The position numbers and the translations under genes were made by a program. The notes beneath the pieces are model-generated. The model saw nothing but the letters and a program-made list of their open reading frames with translations, had not been told where the DNA came from and searched no databases. DNA of 64,000 nt from an uncultured Muribaculaceae bacterium (GTDB taxonomy: Bacteria > Bacteroidota > Bacteroidia > Bacteroidales > Muribaculaceae). How positions within the stretch are numbered: position 1 is the first letter of the stretch; every line of letters begins with the position of its first letter. The stretch is from the NCBI GenBank assembly GCA_905233915.1, contig CAJOFM010000015.1:62001-126000 (forward strand). The letters are read 5' to 3'. This document shows, piece after piece, positions 44,009 through 52,745 of this stretch.

Positions 44009-44950
44009 TTAGTCCTTGACGAGGAGCGTGCCGGTCTTGCCCTGCAGGGCCTCGCGTGCCTTGTCCAGCGAGGTGATGAGGGCGGTGCCGCCTGTGGTGT
44101 TCTCCACAAAGGCGATGCAGCTCTCCACCTTGGGCAGCATGCTGCCAGGAGCGAAGTGACCCTGCTTGATGTACTCGCGGGCCTCGCTGATGGTCATGCG
44201 GTCCAGATCCTTCTGGTCGGGCTTGTTGAAGTTGATGGACACCTTCTCGACGGCGGTGAGGATTACCAGCATGTCGGCGTTTAGGTCAAGGGCCAACTTG
44301 GAGCTGGCGCGGTCCTTATCGATGACCGCTGCCACACCCTCGTAGTCGCCAGGGCCGTTCTCCACAACGGGGATGCCACCACCACCCACGGTGATGACCA
44401 CGCTGTGAAGACCCACCAGCTGTTCAACAACGGGCAGCTCGACAATCTTGACGGGAATGGGAGAAGGAACAACACGGCGGTAGCCACGGCCAGCATCCTC
44501 AACAAAGGTGTAGCCTGTCTCGGCGACGATGCGGTCGGCGTCCTCCTTGCTGTAGAACATGCCAACGGGCTTGGTGGGCTTCTGGAAAGCGTCGTCGTTC
44601 TTGTCGACAACCACCTGGGTCACCACAGCGGCGCAGGGCTTGTTCAAGCCACGGCGAGCCAGCTCGCGCTCAACGGCCTGCTGCAGGTGATAACCGATAT
44701 AACCCTGAGTCATGGCGCCGCACTCGGGGAACGGCATGGCGGGAGTGCCGCCACCGTTGTTGGCCGAGTATTCAAATGCCAGGTTCACCATGCCCACTTG
44801 GGGGCCGTTGCCATGGCCGATAACCACGTCATAGCCCTCTTCAACGAGGTCAACGATGGTCGAAGCGGTACCCTTGACCAGGTCCAGCTGCTCTTGAGGA
44901 GTCTTACCCAGGGCATTGCCGCCCAGGGCGATAACAAGACGTTTACTCAT
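44009..44950 (-). CDS. arcC: Carbamate kinase
   Basis: 313 residues with the family motifs LVIALGGNALG (about 4-14), IGHGNGPQVGMV (about 44-55) and ITVGGGGIPV. It makes ATP from carbamoyl phosphate, the last step of the arginine deiminase pathway. It is the third gene of a minus-strand arcA-arcB-arcC set. Confidence 0.95.
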   Translation of the reverse strand: MSKRLVIALGGNALGKTPQEQLDLVKGTASTIVDLVEEGYDVVIGHGNGPQVGMVNLAFEYSANNGGGTPAMPFPECGAMTQGYIGYHLQQAVERELARRGLNKPCAAVVTQVVVDKNDDAFQKPTKPVGMFYSKEDADRIVAETGYTFVEDAGRGYRRVVPSPIPVKIVELPVVEQLVGLHSVVITVGGGGIPVVENGPGDYEGVAAVIDKDRASSKLALDLNADMLVILTAVEKVSINFNKPDQKDLDRMTISEAREYIKQGHFAPGSMLPKVESCIAFVENTTGGTALITSLDKAREALQGKTGTLLVKD

Positions 44951-45098
44951 ATTGCGTTATTATGTCTTATAATGATTGATGCTGCTTGCGTCTTCGGGAA
45001 AAGATTAATGATTAAAGTCAAAGAGTGTTCACTCATTAATCTTTAACCATTAACCTTTATTCCTCAAGTTCGCAAGCAAACATGTGAACTTGACTAAA

Positions 45099-46091
45099 TT
45101 ACTTCAGGGTAGCGTACATGACGGCCTTGATGGTGTGCATACGGTTCTCGGCCTCGTCAAATACCTTGGATTGCGGGCTGCGGAATACCTTGTCGGTTAC
45201 CTCCATCTCGGGCAGACCGAACTTCTTGTGGATATCCTTGCCGATGGTGGTCTCCAGGTCGTGGAACGAGGGCAGGCAGTGCAGGAAGATAGCGCCGGGG
45301 TTGGCGTTCTTCATCACGGCGTCGTTCACCTGATAGGGGCTCAGGAGCTTGATGCGCTTTTCCCAAATCTCGTCGGGCTCGCCCATCGATACCCAGATGT
45401 CGGTATAGATGACGTCGGCGTTCTTGGTGCCCTTCTTCACGTCCTCGGTGAGGGTGATGGTGCAACCGTTCTCCTTGGCAATCTTCTTGCAGGTGTCAAC
45501 GAGCTTCTTGTCGGGCATGTTGTCCTTGGGACCGCAAGCTACGAAGTTGATACCCAACTTGGCCGAAACGACCATCAGTGAATTGGCAACGTTGTTGCGG
45601 GCATCGCCCATGAAGACCATGGTCAGGCCCTTGTAGTGGCCGAAGTGCTCCTCGATGGTGAGGACGTCGGCGAGCATCTGGGTGGGGTGGAAGTCGGTGG
45701 TCAGACCGTTCCATACGGGAACACCTGCATGCTTGGCGAGGTCTTCCACAATCTGCTGGTCAAAGCCGCGGTACTCGATACCGTCGAACATGCGACCCAG
45801 CACCTTTGCGGTGTCCTCGAGCGACTCCTTCTTGCCCATCTGCGATGAACCGGGATCGAGGTAGGTAACACCCATACCCAGGTCATTGCCAGCTACCTCA
45901 AACGAGCAGCGGGTGCGGGTAGAGGTCTTTTCAAACAAGAGCACGATGTTCTTGCCGGCAAGGTACTTGTGGGGAGTTCCGGCGCGTTTCATGCGCTTGA
46001 AATCCTTAGAAAGCTCAAGTAAATACTGAATCTCTTCGGTTGAGAAATCGAGTAACTTCAGGAAACTTCTTCCAGATAAACTTCTTGGCAT
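45099..46091 (-). CDS. arcB: Ornithine carbamoyltransferase (catabolic)
   Basis: 330 residues. The carbamoyl-phosphate motif [14 protein letters not shown] (about 54-67), the ornithine-site region MFDGIEYRG, and the catalytic HCLP (about 273) with its SMG loop are present. By sequence the anabolic (argF) and catabolic (arcB) enzymes are hard to separate. The place between arcA and arcC argues for splitting citrulline to ornithine and carbamoyl phosphate. Confidence 0.93.
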   Translation of the reverse strand: MPRSLSGRSFLKLLDFSTEEIQYLLELSKDFKRMKRAGTPHKYLAGKNIVLLFEKTSTRTRCSFEVAGNDLGMGVTYLDPGSSQMGKKESLEDTAKVLGRMFDGIEYRGFDQQIVEDLAKHAGVPVWNGLTTDFHPTQMLADVLTIEEHFGHYKGLTMVFMGDARNNVANSLMVVSAKLGINFVACGPKDNMPDKKLVDTCKKIAKENGCTITLTEDVKKGTKNADVIYTDIWVSMGEPDEIWEKRIKLLSPYQVNDAVMKNANPGAIFLHCLPSFHDLETTIGKDIHKKFGLPEMEVTDKVFRSPQSKVFDEAENRMHTIKAVMYATLK

Positions 46092-46150
46092 AATTGTAAG
46101 TTTTGTTAAAAAATTAATAGTTATTGTGTTATAGATGAAATAGTTGTCGT

Positions 46151-47383
46151 TTAGTCTTCACGCCACAGGGGCATGCTCATGCAGCGGGGCCCTCCACGGC
46201 CGCGAGAGAGCTCGCTGCTGGGAATCTCTAGCACGGTGATGCCCTCATCGCGCAGGATGGCGTTGGTCACGTTGTTGCGCTCATACACGATCACCTTGCC
46301 CGGTGCGATGCACAGCGTGTTGGAACCGTCGTTCCATTGCTCGCGCTCGGCAGTGATGAGGTCACCGCCGCCACACTTGATGAGCTTAACATGCTCCAGC
46401 CCCAACGACTCGGCGAGGATTTCCTCCAGGGTCTCCTCCTTGCGCTCGAGCTTGATTTCGTTATCACCAGTGCCGCGGGTGAGCTTGAACACCTCCAGCG
46501 GGCCCAGGATGCCGGGATGCACGGTGAACTTGTCGTGGTCAATCTGGGTGAACACGGTGTCCAGGTGCATGAATGCGCGTGTCTCGGGGATGTGGATGGC
46601 AAGCACGGTGTCGATGGCGGCATTCTCATCCTTGAAGATGTTCTTGGCGATGAGTTCGATGCCGTCGGGCTCGGTGCGCTGCGAGATGCCGATGGCGAGC
46701 GTGTGCTCGTTAAGGTTCAGGATGTCACCGCCCTCGATGCGGTAGGGCAGGTCGCGGTCGTAGTGGTGCGTCACCTCCTTGAAGTCGGGGTGATACTTGA
46801 AGATGTAGTCCCCATAGATGGTCTCGCGGCAACGAGTTACCGAGAACATCCTGTTGATGCTAACGCCCGTGCCGATGCAGGCGAACGGGTCGCGCGTGAA
46901 GTACAGGTTGGGCATGGGCTTAACCACAAAGCGGCTGTCACCGCGCACCTGGTCAACCAGCGAGTTCTCCACCTCGTGCGGGTCACGGGGCAGGTCCTGC
47001 AGATAGATGCCCTCCATCGTCTTGAGCACCAGCTCCTTGCTCGACTTGATGCCGTTCAGGTAATTATAGATGATATCGTGGTACTTTGTCGCACAGATGC
47101 CGGCCTCCTCAATGAACTGGCGCAGGAACTGCTCCCTGATTTCGGCACTGATGTCAAGCACCTGGGCCATCAGGTCTTCCAGGTAAACCACTTCAACGCC
47201 GTTGTCACGCAACACCTGCGAGAAGGCGTCATGCTCCTCCTCGGCTACCTTAAGATAGGGAATATCGTCAAACAGAAGTTCTTCCAGTGTGTTGGGCGTC
47301 AGGTTGAGCAGTTCACGTCCGGGACGGTGCAACAAAACCTTCTTCAACGGTTTTATCTCACTTGTAACATGAATACCTTTCAT
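46151..47383 (-). CDS. arcA: Arginine deiminase
   Basis: 410 residues. The guanidino-group-modifying enzyme motifs are present: [10 protein letters not shown] (about 168-177), [11 protein letters not shown] (about 222-232) and the C-terminal nucleophile in [14 protein letters not shown]. It hydrolyses arginine to citrulline and ammonia, first step of the ATP-yielding and acid-countering pathway. No arcD antiporter gene is in the window. A -7 element lies at 47438-47445. Confidence 0.96.
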   Translation of the reverse strand: MKGIHVTSEIKPLKKVLLHRPGRELLNLTPNTLEELLFDDIPYLKVAEEEHDAFSQVLRDNGVEVVYLEDLMAQVLDISAEIREQFLRQFIEEAGICATKYHDIIYNYLNGIKSSKELVLKTMEGIYLQDLPRDPHEVENSLVDQVRGDSRFVVKPMPNLYFTRDPFACIGTGVSINRMFSVTRCRETIYGDYIFKYHPDFKEVTHHYDRDLPYRIEGGDILNLNEHTLAIGISQRTEPDGIELIAKNIFKDENAAIDTVLAIHIPETRAFMHLDTVFTQIDHDKFTVHPGILGPLEVFKLTRGTGDNEIKLERKEETLEEILAESLGLEHVKLIKCGGGDLITAEREQWNDGSNTLCIAPGKVIVYERNNVTNAILRDEGITVLEIPSSELSRGRGGPRCMSMPLWRED

Positions 47384-47437
47384 GACTTGGAAATTTATTC
47401 TTTCTCGTTTATGATAATGGATGTTCTAATTCGTGTG

Positions 47438-47445
47438 CAAAGGTA
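47438..47445 (-). promoter_or_regulatory. -7 promoter element of the arc operon
   Basis: Minus-strand TACCTTTG, 55 bp upstream of arcA. No good -33 match. Confidence 0.5.
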
Positions 47446-47586
47446 TACAAATTCCCTCAACCCCACATCATTTTTCACATCTTTTTATTAACACGTCGTG
47501 TGTGGTAAGAGTCAGTCGGCCTTTACAGGCAACAAACACGAAAAACAGCTTACGGAAAAAAGTTATGTTAAAAACGACTCAAATTA

Positions 47587-47617
47587 TTGCATCTTTGTTC
47601 CAACTGTTGTAACTTTG
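47587..47617 (+). promoter_or_regulatory. Promoter upstream of an uncertain small gene
   Basis: TTG (47587-47589), 20 bp, TAACTTTG (47610-47617). It points into 47.62-47.93 kb, where only a 76-codon frame is found. Confidence 0.5.
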
Positions 47618-47698
47618 CGGTGTCAAACGAAGACAACAGCTCTTTGAAATACTGTCCACATCAAAGTAGATCGGGATACTCTTCAAATTTTTTATGAA

Positions 47699-47929
47699 AT
47701 GCCGAGACAAGTGCTGTATTCAATGGCGGGCCTCGACCGCAAGGTGCTTAACAGCCAGAGGATTACAAAGATTATGGCACCCTCAAATCCTGTATTTAAT
47801 CGGAGTTTCATCACATCCTTTGGTGTGGATTTTTATAAAGAGGAGCACAAGGCCAGCCAATCAGCCTTCTGCTCCTTTTTCTTTGAGAAAAAACAGGCTC
47901 TTTTTGGCCGTTTTAAGGAAAAGGTGTAA
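47699..47929 (+). CDS. Possible small protein or non-coding RNA
   Basis: A 76-residue frame beginning MPRQVLYSMAGLDRKVLN, basic with a Phe-rich C terminus. It has its own promoter 82 bp upstream, natural-looking composition and no overlap with known genes, but no family is recognised. Its 3' end overlaps the promoter of the next gene. The 580-bp gap from arcA to 47965 otherwise holds only promoters. An RNA product is equally possible. Confidence 0.3.
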   Translation: MPRQVLYSMAGLDRKVLNSQRITKIMAPSNPVFNRSFITSFGVDFYKEEHKASQSAFCSFFFEKKQALFGRFKEKV

Positions 47930-47934
47930 ATTTG
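47903..47934 (+). promoter_or_regulatory. Promoter of the small membrane protein gene
   Basis: TTTG (47903-47906), 20 bp, TAAATTTG (47927-47934), 31 bp before the ATG at 47965. Confidence 0.6.
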
Positions 47935-47964
47935 CACCGCAAAACCAACAAAACCTATAAGACA

Positions 47965-48171
47965 ATGAAGGCTTATTTATATAAGGAAGAGGCGCAGCCC
48001 ATCGAGCCCATCGATGAGCACAAGCTTGCTATCGCCGACGAGAAACCCGAGAAATCTGATGTGCCCAAGCTGTCCCTGTATGTGGTCAAGTACAAACCCC
48101 TGTGGACCGCTACGCTCATCGCCCTGGTGATTTTTGTCATTTGGGCACTTGCAACCTGGCTCTTGAACTAA
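47965..48171 (+). CDS. Small C-tail-anchored membrane protein
   Basis: 68 residues from the ATG at 47965 (MKAYLYKEEAQPIEP); an upstream in-frame start would lie on the promoter. The first 40 residues are charged and soluble. The last 20 (LIALVIFVIWALATWLLN) form one transmembrane helix with almost nothing beyond it. Function unknown. Confidence 0.7.
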   Translation: MKAYLYKEEAQPIEPIDEHKLAIADEKPEKSDVPKLSLYVVKYKPLWTATLIALVIFVIWALATWLLN

Positions 48172-48268
48172 AATATTTCTTCATTGCCTAATCAGTTGGC
48201 GTTGTGATAGATAGCGCCAAATGATTTTACGCGCTCAAATTTTTTTTGAAAAAAGTTGGCAAAAATGC

Positions 48269-48298
48269 TTGCCAGTTCAAAAAAAGGCAGTAACTTTG
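48269..48298 (+). promoter_or_regulatory. Promoter of tRNA-Arg
   Basis: TTG (48269-48271), 19 bp, TAACTTTG (48291-48298), about 20 bp before the mature tRNA 5' end. Confidence 0.65.
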
Positions 48299-48318
48299 CA
48301 GCGCAAAAAACGAAAAAT

Positions 48319-48392
48319 GGTCCCTTAGCTCAACTGAATAGAGCGTTTGACTACGGATCAAAAGGTTACAGGTTTGAATCCTGTAGGGATCA
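48319..48392 (+). tRNA. tRNA-Arg (anticodon ACG)
   Basis: A full cloverleaf can be drawn: acceptor GGTCCCT/AGGGATC with one G-U, D stem GCTC/GAGC, anticodon stem TTTGA/TCAAA around CTACGGA, and T stem ACAGG/CCTGT with loop TTTGAAT. The discriminator is A and CCA is not encoded. The anticodon ACG, read as ICG, decodes CGU/CGC/CGA. It marks the left edge of an accessory island and is a classic integration target. Confidence 0.93.
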
Positions 48393-48401
48393 CTTATATA
48401 G

Positions 48402-48440
48402 ATCGCAAATGCTTGATTTTCAAGCATTTGCGATTTTTTA
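48402..48440 (+). terminator. Terminator of tRNA-Arg
   Basis: A perfect 14-bp stem (ATCGCAAATGCTTG / CAAGCATTTGCGAT) with a five-base loop and a T-run, 10 bp beyond the tRNA. Confidence 0.85.
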
Positions 48441-48690
48441 TTGTCATTTTGCCCCACATTTGCCCCACCAAATTATAAAGGAAACGCATATAAGAGAATC
48501 CGCAATAAGGCATTTTTAGAGTTCAACGCTACAGGTCGAGGTATTTATCTTTACAACTTGATTTTACACCATTTTCTTGTCCGAGCTTGCTCCTCAAAAT
48601 CATATTTTGGCAAGGACAACCATGTGTTAACGAAAGTTAACTCTTATTAGGCTAAGAGTTTTTATAAAACACTATTCCTTTTTGTCGATT
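48441..48690. other. Non-coding start of the island
   Basis: No gene is seen between the tRNA terminator and the minus-strand genes. Two close copies of TTTGCCCCAC (48448-48468) and a hairpin AACTCTTA/TAAGAGTT followed by TTTTT (48639-48664) are present. These could be recombinase arm sites and a + strand terminator, but neither can be proved here. Confidence 0.4.
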
Positions 48691-48696
48691 CTCTTT

Positions 48697-48735
48697 AAAA
48701 AAACGGGGGCCGAGAAGCAAGCTTTCGGCAACCCC
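48697..48735 (-). terminator. Terminator of the HTH/DUF6291 cluster
   Basis: On the minus strand a GGGG...GCCGA...AGC / GCT...CGGC...CCCC hairpin with small bulges ends in GTTTTTTT, about 20 bp past the last stop codon. Confidence 0.65.
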
Positions 48736-48753
48736 TATTTTACATCTTGTATT

Positions 48754-49386
48754 TCATTGTCCCATCTCTTTTTTCCGCCGTTGGTACTCTTCATAGGTTA
48801 TGGCGTTCTTCTTCCACTCCTCACGCTCACGATCTCTTTCCCTTTGCTCACGTTTCTCATATGCCCGGCTCCTGTCACTCAGGAAATCACGAAGGCTAAG
48901 AATGATGATGGACGGGTCGAAGGTACTGTAGAAATGGCGATATTTCGCAGAGCAGAAGTTGAAGAAGAACAGCTGCAGTTCGTCAACCTTCAGATAGCCA
49001 TATTGCAGTGCGATTATCTTGACCAGCTTTTCTGTCTGATTGATGTCCGGCATTTCCTTTATTCCCATGAACAGACATGCCTCTTGCACCTCGGCTGCAA
49101 GCCACACTTCTGCCGCTCCTTGTCCGTAGAGTTTGTTCAGCGAAATTAAAGTAGGTGAGTTGCCGAAATAGCAATCCTCGGGATCATTGCATATATGCAG
49201 TTGTCTGTCTGGATTGATGGCGACCAAGAATTCTTTTACCGTGGGGTACTTGTTCTTAATCTTCATCAAAGTTGGCGACAGGTTCGTTTCTTGCGCCGAT
49301 GAGTTTGTTTGCAAGCTGTAAGGTGGTCCGCTGGGCAGCATTCCTTCTTGCTTCAATTGATTGATCACTGCGTTGATTGTTTTCAT
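48754..49386 (-). CDS. Island protein, DUF6633-like
   Basis: 210 residues from the ATG at 49384-49386 (MKTINAVINQL). A globular middle (LNKLYGQGAAEVWLAAEVQE near 89-108) is followed by an Arg/Glu-rich helical tail (REQRERDREREEWKK). The pattern resembles DUF6633 proteins of Bacteroidales elements. The start lies 131 bp inside the upstream gene in another frame, an unusually long overlap but the only start that fits. Function unknown. Confidence 0.55.
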   Translation of the reverse strand: MKTINAVINQLKQEGMLPSGPPYSLQTNSSAQETNLSPTLMKIKNKYPTVKEFLVAINPDRQLHICNDPEDCYFGNSPTLISLNKLYGQGAAEVWLAAEVQEACLFMGIKEMPDINQTEKLVKIIALQYGYLKVDELQLFFFNFCSAKYRHFYSTFDPSIIILSLRDFLSDRSRAYEKREQRERDREREEWKKNAITYEEYQRRKKEMGQ

Positions 49387-50047
49387 TTTGCAGGTCGGCT
49401 GAATTGATAGGTGTCGTTTCCCATGTGCGGCAGGTGAGGAAGTTTGCAAAGTCCTTGCGATATTTTCTTTCAGGTCGTGCCCTCACATATAAGGGAACAT
49501 AGGAGAAAATGGCTTTCTTATCATCGTGTGACAGTGCGTTCCAACGTTGTCTTAGATGTTCTTGATCACCTATTGGTTTGTCATACACTTCCCAAATTTT
49601 GTCAAACGGGTATTCTTCGCCCTCTAACATTTCCACATCATTGATGATGGAAGTGTTAGTTCCATCATCAATGTTCGGATTTGGATTTTTTTTGGGATTT
49701 GGATTAGGATTAGGAATGCATGCGACGGGATGCGGAGGGAAACCGTCGCATGCGTTTGAATCCGATGGCATGCGTTCGTTGCTTTCCTGCTGTTTGGATG
49801 CATAGCGTTTTCTGGCGTTTGCGCTGTTCTTCAGACATTTTTCTTTATAGGCATCTCTACTGCGGTCTATCTGCGATCTGATCATCGCAAATACCGACAT
49901 CATTGGACCGGCAAATTTGGGCACAACTCCATCTTCGGCATAGTCATAAATGGCCTTGAACATCTGCCCCGCTTCTTCATCAGTAAGATAAGCGATTGCA
50001 TCTCGCTGTTCCGTGAAGAGCAGAATTGTCTTTGAGTCTTTTGCCAT
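49256..50047 (-). CDS. DUF6291-like phage/element replication protein
   Basis: 263 residues from MAKDSKTILLFTEQRDAI; an upstream in-frame Met at 50068 is possible. The N-terminal part (LTDEEAGQMFKAIYDYAEDG, about 23-42) matches the DUF6291 type common in Bacteroidales phages and elements. A low-complexity linker encodes Asn-Pro repeats (IPNPNPNPKKNPNPN, about 111-125). The C-terminal helical part (FDKIWEVYDKPIG) is like replication initiators. Role inferred only. Confidence 0.65.
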   Translation of the reverse strand: MAKDSKTILLFTEQRDAIAYLTDEEAGQMFKAIYDYAEDGVVPKFAGPMMSVFAMIRSQIDRSRDAYKEKCLKNSANARKRYASKQQESNERMPSDSNACDGFPPHPVACIPNPNPNPKKNPNPNIDDGTNTSIINDVEMLEGEEYPFDKIWEVYDKPIGDQEHLRQRWNALSHDDKKAIFSYVPLYVRARPERKYRKDFANFLTCRTWETTPINSADLQNENNQRSDQSIEARRNAAQRTTLQLANKLIGARNEPVANFDED

Positions 50048-50070
50048 AAAGACCTCCTTCCTTATCATAC

Positions 50071-50385
50071 TTAGCCATTGAGCAAAGCCATTACATCACT
50101 GTATTTGTACATGACATGCCTTCCACCAACTTTCCTGGAACGGAGATATCCTTGCTTGTTCCATCGCCATAGCGTGGTGTAGTTCACATGCAGCAGACTC
50201 GCCGTTTCCTTACGGGTGATGAATCGCATTCCTTCAGGAGCATCTATACCTGCCTCACTATCATTTTGCATATTCCTGGTCTGAGCAGCGACAATGTTTT
50301 GTGCCATCTCATTCACCATAGTGTCAAGGTCTGACCTCGACATCACAACCAATTGGTTGCCTAATATTTTGTTTTCTGTGTTCAT
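50071..50385 (-). CDS. Excisionase-like helix-turn-helix protein
   Basis: 104 residues. The C-terminal half is a MerR-like winged HTH (HTH_17 type): ITRKETASLLHVNYTTLWRW then NKQGYLRSRKVGGRHVMYKY (about 57-96). Such proteins act as excisionases or plasmid/element regulators. It lies 23 bp upstream of the DUF6291-like gene and would head the cluster. Confidence 0.8.
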   Translation of the reverse strand: MNTENKILGNQLVVMSRSDLDTMVNEMAQNIVAAQTRNMQNDSEAGIDAPEGMRFITRKETASLLHVNYTTLWRWNKQGYLRSRKVGGRHVMYKYSDVMALLNG

Positions 50386-50789
50386 AATATATAAATGTTA
50401 AACTTTTTGATCTACATTTACATGGTACTTTATGCACGGATCCTTTTGCATATCAGATTTCAAGAAGTATCGAGTCCGACAATCTTGAAACCCGAGGCAG
50501 CTCCACGAAATCGAATGCAAAATTAGAGTGATGAAAGCTCCAAGAAGAAAATCGCATCAATAACCAGCCATTTCTGCCCTCACATTTCAAAATTGGTTCT
50601 AACGAGGAGGGCAATTAGAACCAACAATTCACAAAACACCTTTTATTTCTATCTCCGAAGAGTGTCAAATGATGCCACGTCTTTCGGTCTCTGTAGCGTT
50701 TTCCGTCACTAGTCCTACTTTATTAACTAAACCACACCGAGTTTGCCTCTATGTTTTAAATTACTGTGTTTCATTCTCTCAGAAAATAT
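50386..50789. other. AT-rich intergenic stretch
   Basis: No supported gene. A minus-strand -7-like TAATTTTG at 50518-50525 could serve the HTH gene, with a poor -33. An open frame begins at 50743 and runs into the ThiF gene, but its first 40-odd codons cross the operator palindromes and do not look like protein. Confidence 0.4.
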
Positions 50790-50840
50790 ACCCAAATGGG
50801 TCAAAGTATCTGTCAATCAGTTAGAAGTACCCATTTGGGT
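50790..50840. promoter_or_regulatory. Paired palindromic operator before the ThiF-like gene
   Basis: ACCCAAATGGGT (50790-50801) and its reverse complement ACCCATTTGGGT (50829-50840) lie 39 bp apart centre to centre, nearly four helical turns. Each half is itself almost palindromic (ACCCA..TGGGT). This is the arrangement of a dimer or tetramer repressor site, 30-55 bp upstream of the gene. Confidence 0.6.
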
Positions 50841-50895
50841 ATTGCATCAGAATTTGGTCAGATATACTTTTATGGAAAAATTAATATTTAAGAAG

Positions 50896-51657
50896 ATGGA
50901 AAGATATTCAAGAAACAGAGTTTATGTTCGAGAAGAACAGCAATCAAGAATTAAGTTTTTCAAAATCATTATTGCTGGCGCTGGCATTGGTGGTGTCATC
51001 GCCGAATGTTTGCTGCGTTTTGGCTTTGAAACACTCACGATAATAGATGACGAAGTCGTAGAGGAATCAGACTTGAATCACCAGAACTATACCCATAATG
51101 ATATCGGGTCACCAAAAGTCAATGCCCTAAAAAGGCGCCTGATGGAGATTAATCCTGACGCAAATATTAGTATCATTGATGGAGCCATTGATAAAGATAA
51201 TGTTGAAGGCCTGGTTAAAGGACACGACATTGCAATAAATGCATTGAAATATGACTCAGATATTCCATTTGTTTTTGATGAATGGTGCCAGAAATACAAC
51301 ATCCCTGTATTGCATCCGTACAACATCGGATGGGCTGGACTTGTTTTCGTTGTTACGCCGACAGGAATACAGTTAAAAGACATCTGTGATGACGATCACC
51401 GTGGGTTTGAAGTGAAAATGATAAAGCATATTTTCAACTATTATAAATTTTGGGGTGAGCCAAAGCCGTGGATTGAGCAGGTTGTGGCATCCTATGAGAA
51501 TGAAAAATGCATCTTGCCACCTCCCGAACTAGCGGTAGCCTCTTGGCTTATCGCAGGTACCGCTACCCACTTATGTTACAAAATAGCTGTTGGAGAAAAG
51601 TATCTAAGGTATCCAAAGTTCTATCTGGATACAATAGAAGAAGATCAGCTTATATAA
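50896..51657 (+). CDS. Solitary ThiF/E1-like adenylyltransferase fold protein
   Basis: 253 residues from MERYSRNRVYVREEQQ; 50872 is an alternative ATG. The Rossmann motif GAGIGGV (about 29-35), ATP-site Asp in LTIIDDEVVEESDLN (about 47-61) and INALKYD are E1/ThiF-like. The invariant Arg of the NLxRQ motif is His here (LNHQNY), and the zinc CxxC pairs and an evident catalytic Cys are missing. No ubiquitin-like, E2 or JAB gene is adjacent. It may be a divergent activating enzyme of a defence system or an inactive nucleotide sensor. Confidence 0.75.
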   Translation: MERYSRNRVYVREEQQSRIKFFKIIIAGAGIGGVIAECLLRFGFETLTIIDDEVVEESDLNHQNYTHNDIGSPKVNALKRRLMEINPDANISIIDGAIDKDNVEGLVKGHDIAINALKYDSDIPFVFDEWCQKYNIPVLHPYNIGWAGLVFVVTPTGIQLKDICDDDHRGFEVKMIKHIFNYYKFWGEPKPWIEQVVASYENEKCILPPPELAVASWLIAGTATHLCYKIAVGEKYLRYPKFYLDTIEEDQLI

Positions 51658-51672
51658 GATATATCTTGATCC

Positions 51673-51723
51673 ATACAGCACCACTGATGCCATCTTGCGA
51701 CATTGGTGGTGCTGTATTTTTCC
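51673..51723 (+). terminator. Terminator of the ThiF-like gene
   Basis: Perfect 12-bp arms ATACAGCACCAC / GTGGTGCTGTAT followed by TTTTTCCC. Confidence 0.8.
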
Positions 51724-51781
51724 CAAAGCTGAAAAGTAAACAAAAAAGACTTTCATAACAACTTGATTCAACAAAAGGATG

Positions 51782-51789
51782 TAAATTTG
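51782..51789 (+). promoter_or_regulatory. -7 promoter element of the 287-residue unknown gene
   Basis: TAAATTTG, with a TTG 16 bp upstream (51763-51765), 27 bp before the ATG at 51817. It rules out the in-frame TTG start at 51763. Confidence 0.5.
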
Positions 51790-51816
51790 CCACTATGTTT
51801 AAATAAGATTCGGATT

Positions 51817-52680
51817 ATGGTTGAGTATTCTTTTAGTAGGTTATGTTTCAAGGCAGACGTTATTGAACCATTAAATGATGACGATATCTTTGCTGTTCAT
51901 ACTCCAGATGGGACTTTTCAAATGACGAAAGCGGATTTCTATCGAGTGTTTCCGAATGTTATAGCATCTAAAAGCTATAGGGATAGTGGTATTTACCACA
52001 TGAGCCATCCACCCAGAAAAGCTTTACAGTTCCTGACAGGAACGACTGGCTTTTTGAAAGAAACGCCAGTGAAGAGTTTACCCAAAAAAGATTTAATTGG
52101 AGATGAAATCCGTGAAAAAATCAAAGAGATAGCCTTACTTTGGAAGGGATCAGAACATAACCCGTACATAGGTAATGATGTTCTAGAATCCTGGGAACAA
52201 GTGATCAATGAGTGGATTGAAGACGAAGAAATGCCCTTAATCATCAGAAAAGATGCAAATAAGCTCAAAGGTCAATCCTTCATCCACCCAAGTAAGCGAG
52301 AAATTATTGTTAGCGATAATACTTTTTCTATTTGGGTATGTGGTCGTGTTATGAATAACGAGACTTACACGCTCAAACAACTAAAGGTAATGCTTTTCAA
52401 TAACGAAATACCAATGGTCTTCATGCAAACTGAAGACGTCAAGAACAAAGGCAAGTACACAAGGCCGTTAGGTGGTTTCTATTTGCCTGACTGGAAGGTT
52501 TGTCATATTGATCCAGTTGGATTCAATAGCAATAAGTCTATTGAAGAACTAGATATTGTTGCTATTAAGGAGCATTTCAAGAAGTTAGCAAGTCCGTACA
52601 ATATGTTCGTTCTTCCGAAAGAGATTGGAGATTTAGGTGAAATTCAGATTTTCATTGATGAACAACGAAGAAAGAAGTAA
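51817..52680 (+). CDS. Unknown island protein
   Basis: 287 residues from MVEYSFSRLCFKADVIEP. The N-terminal region (IFAVHTPDGTFQMTKADFYR, about 24-43) looks like a small beta domain. The C-terminal region has WKVCHIDPVGFNS (about 227-239), reminiscent of a His-metal (HNH-type) site, and NMFVLPKEIGDLGEI; this reading is weak. The gene has its own promoter and sits between the ThiF-like gene and a PD-(D/E)XK-like protein, so a defence role is possible. Confidence 0.55.
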   Translation: MVEYSFSRLCFKADVIEPLNDDDIFAVHTPDGTFQMTKADFYRVFPNVIASKSYRDSGIYHMSHPPRKALQFLTGTTGFLKETPVKSLPKKDLIGDEIREKIKEIALLWKGSEHNPYIGNDVLESWEQVINEWIEDEEMPLIIRKDANKLKGQSFIHPSKREIIVSDNTFSIWVCGRVMNNETYTLKQLKVMLFNNEIPMVFMQTEDVKNKGKYTRPLGGFYLPDWKVCHIDPVGFNSNKSIEELDIVAIKEHFKKLASPYNMFVLPKEIGDLGEIQIFIDEQRRKK

Positions 52681-52706
52681 AAAAGTGTTTTGTAGATGAA
52701 GTATGG

Positions 52707-52714
52707 TATCTTTG
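52707..52714 (+). promoter_or_regulatory. -7 promoter element of the nuclease-like gene
   Basis: TATCTTTG 31 bp before the ATG at 52746. A TTTG lies 14 bp upstream, too close for a standard -33. Confidence 0.45.
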
Positions 52715-52745
52715 CAAGAACGTATGTTTTTTAAGGAGTATTACA

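Noticed and set aside
48255-48274. Sigma-54-like TTGGC...TTGCC before tRNA-Arg
   Set aside because: The GG and GC elements are 11 bp apart rather than 10, and the site is better read as a short inverted repeat TGGCAA/TTGCCA. A normal promoter fits the tRNA.
50743-50895. Upstream in-frame extension of the ThiF-like gene
   Set aside because: The first 43-51 codons run through the paired operator palindromes and lack protein-like character; relatives start near MERYSRNR.
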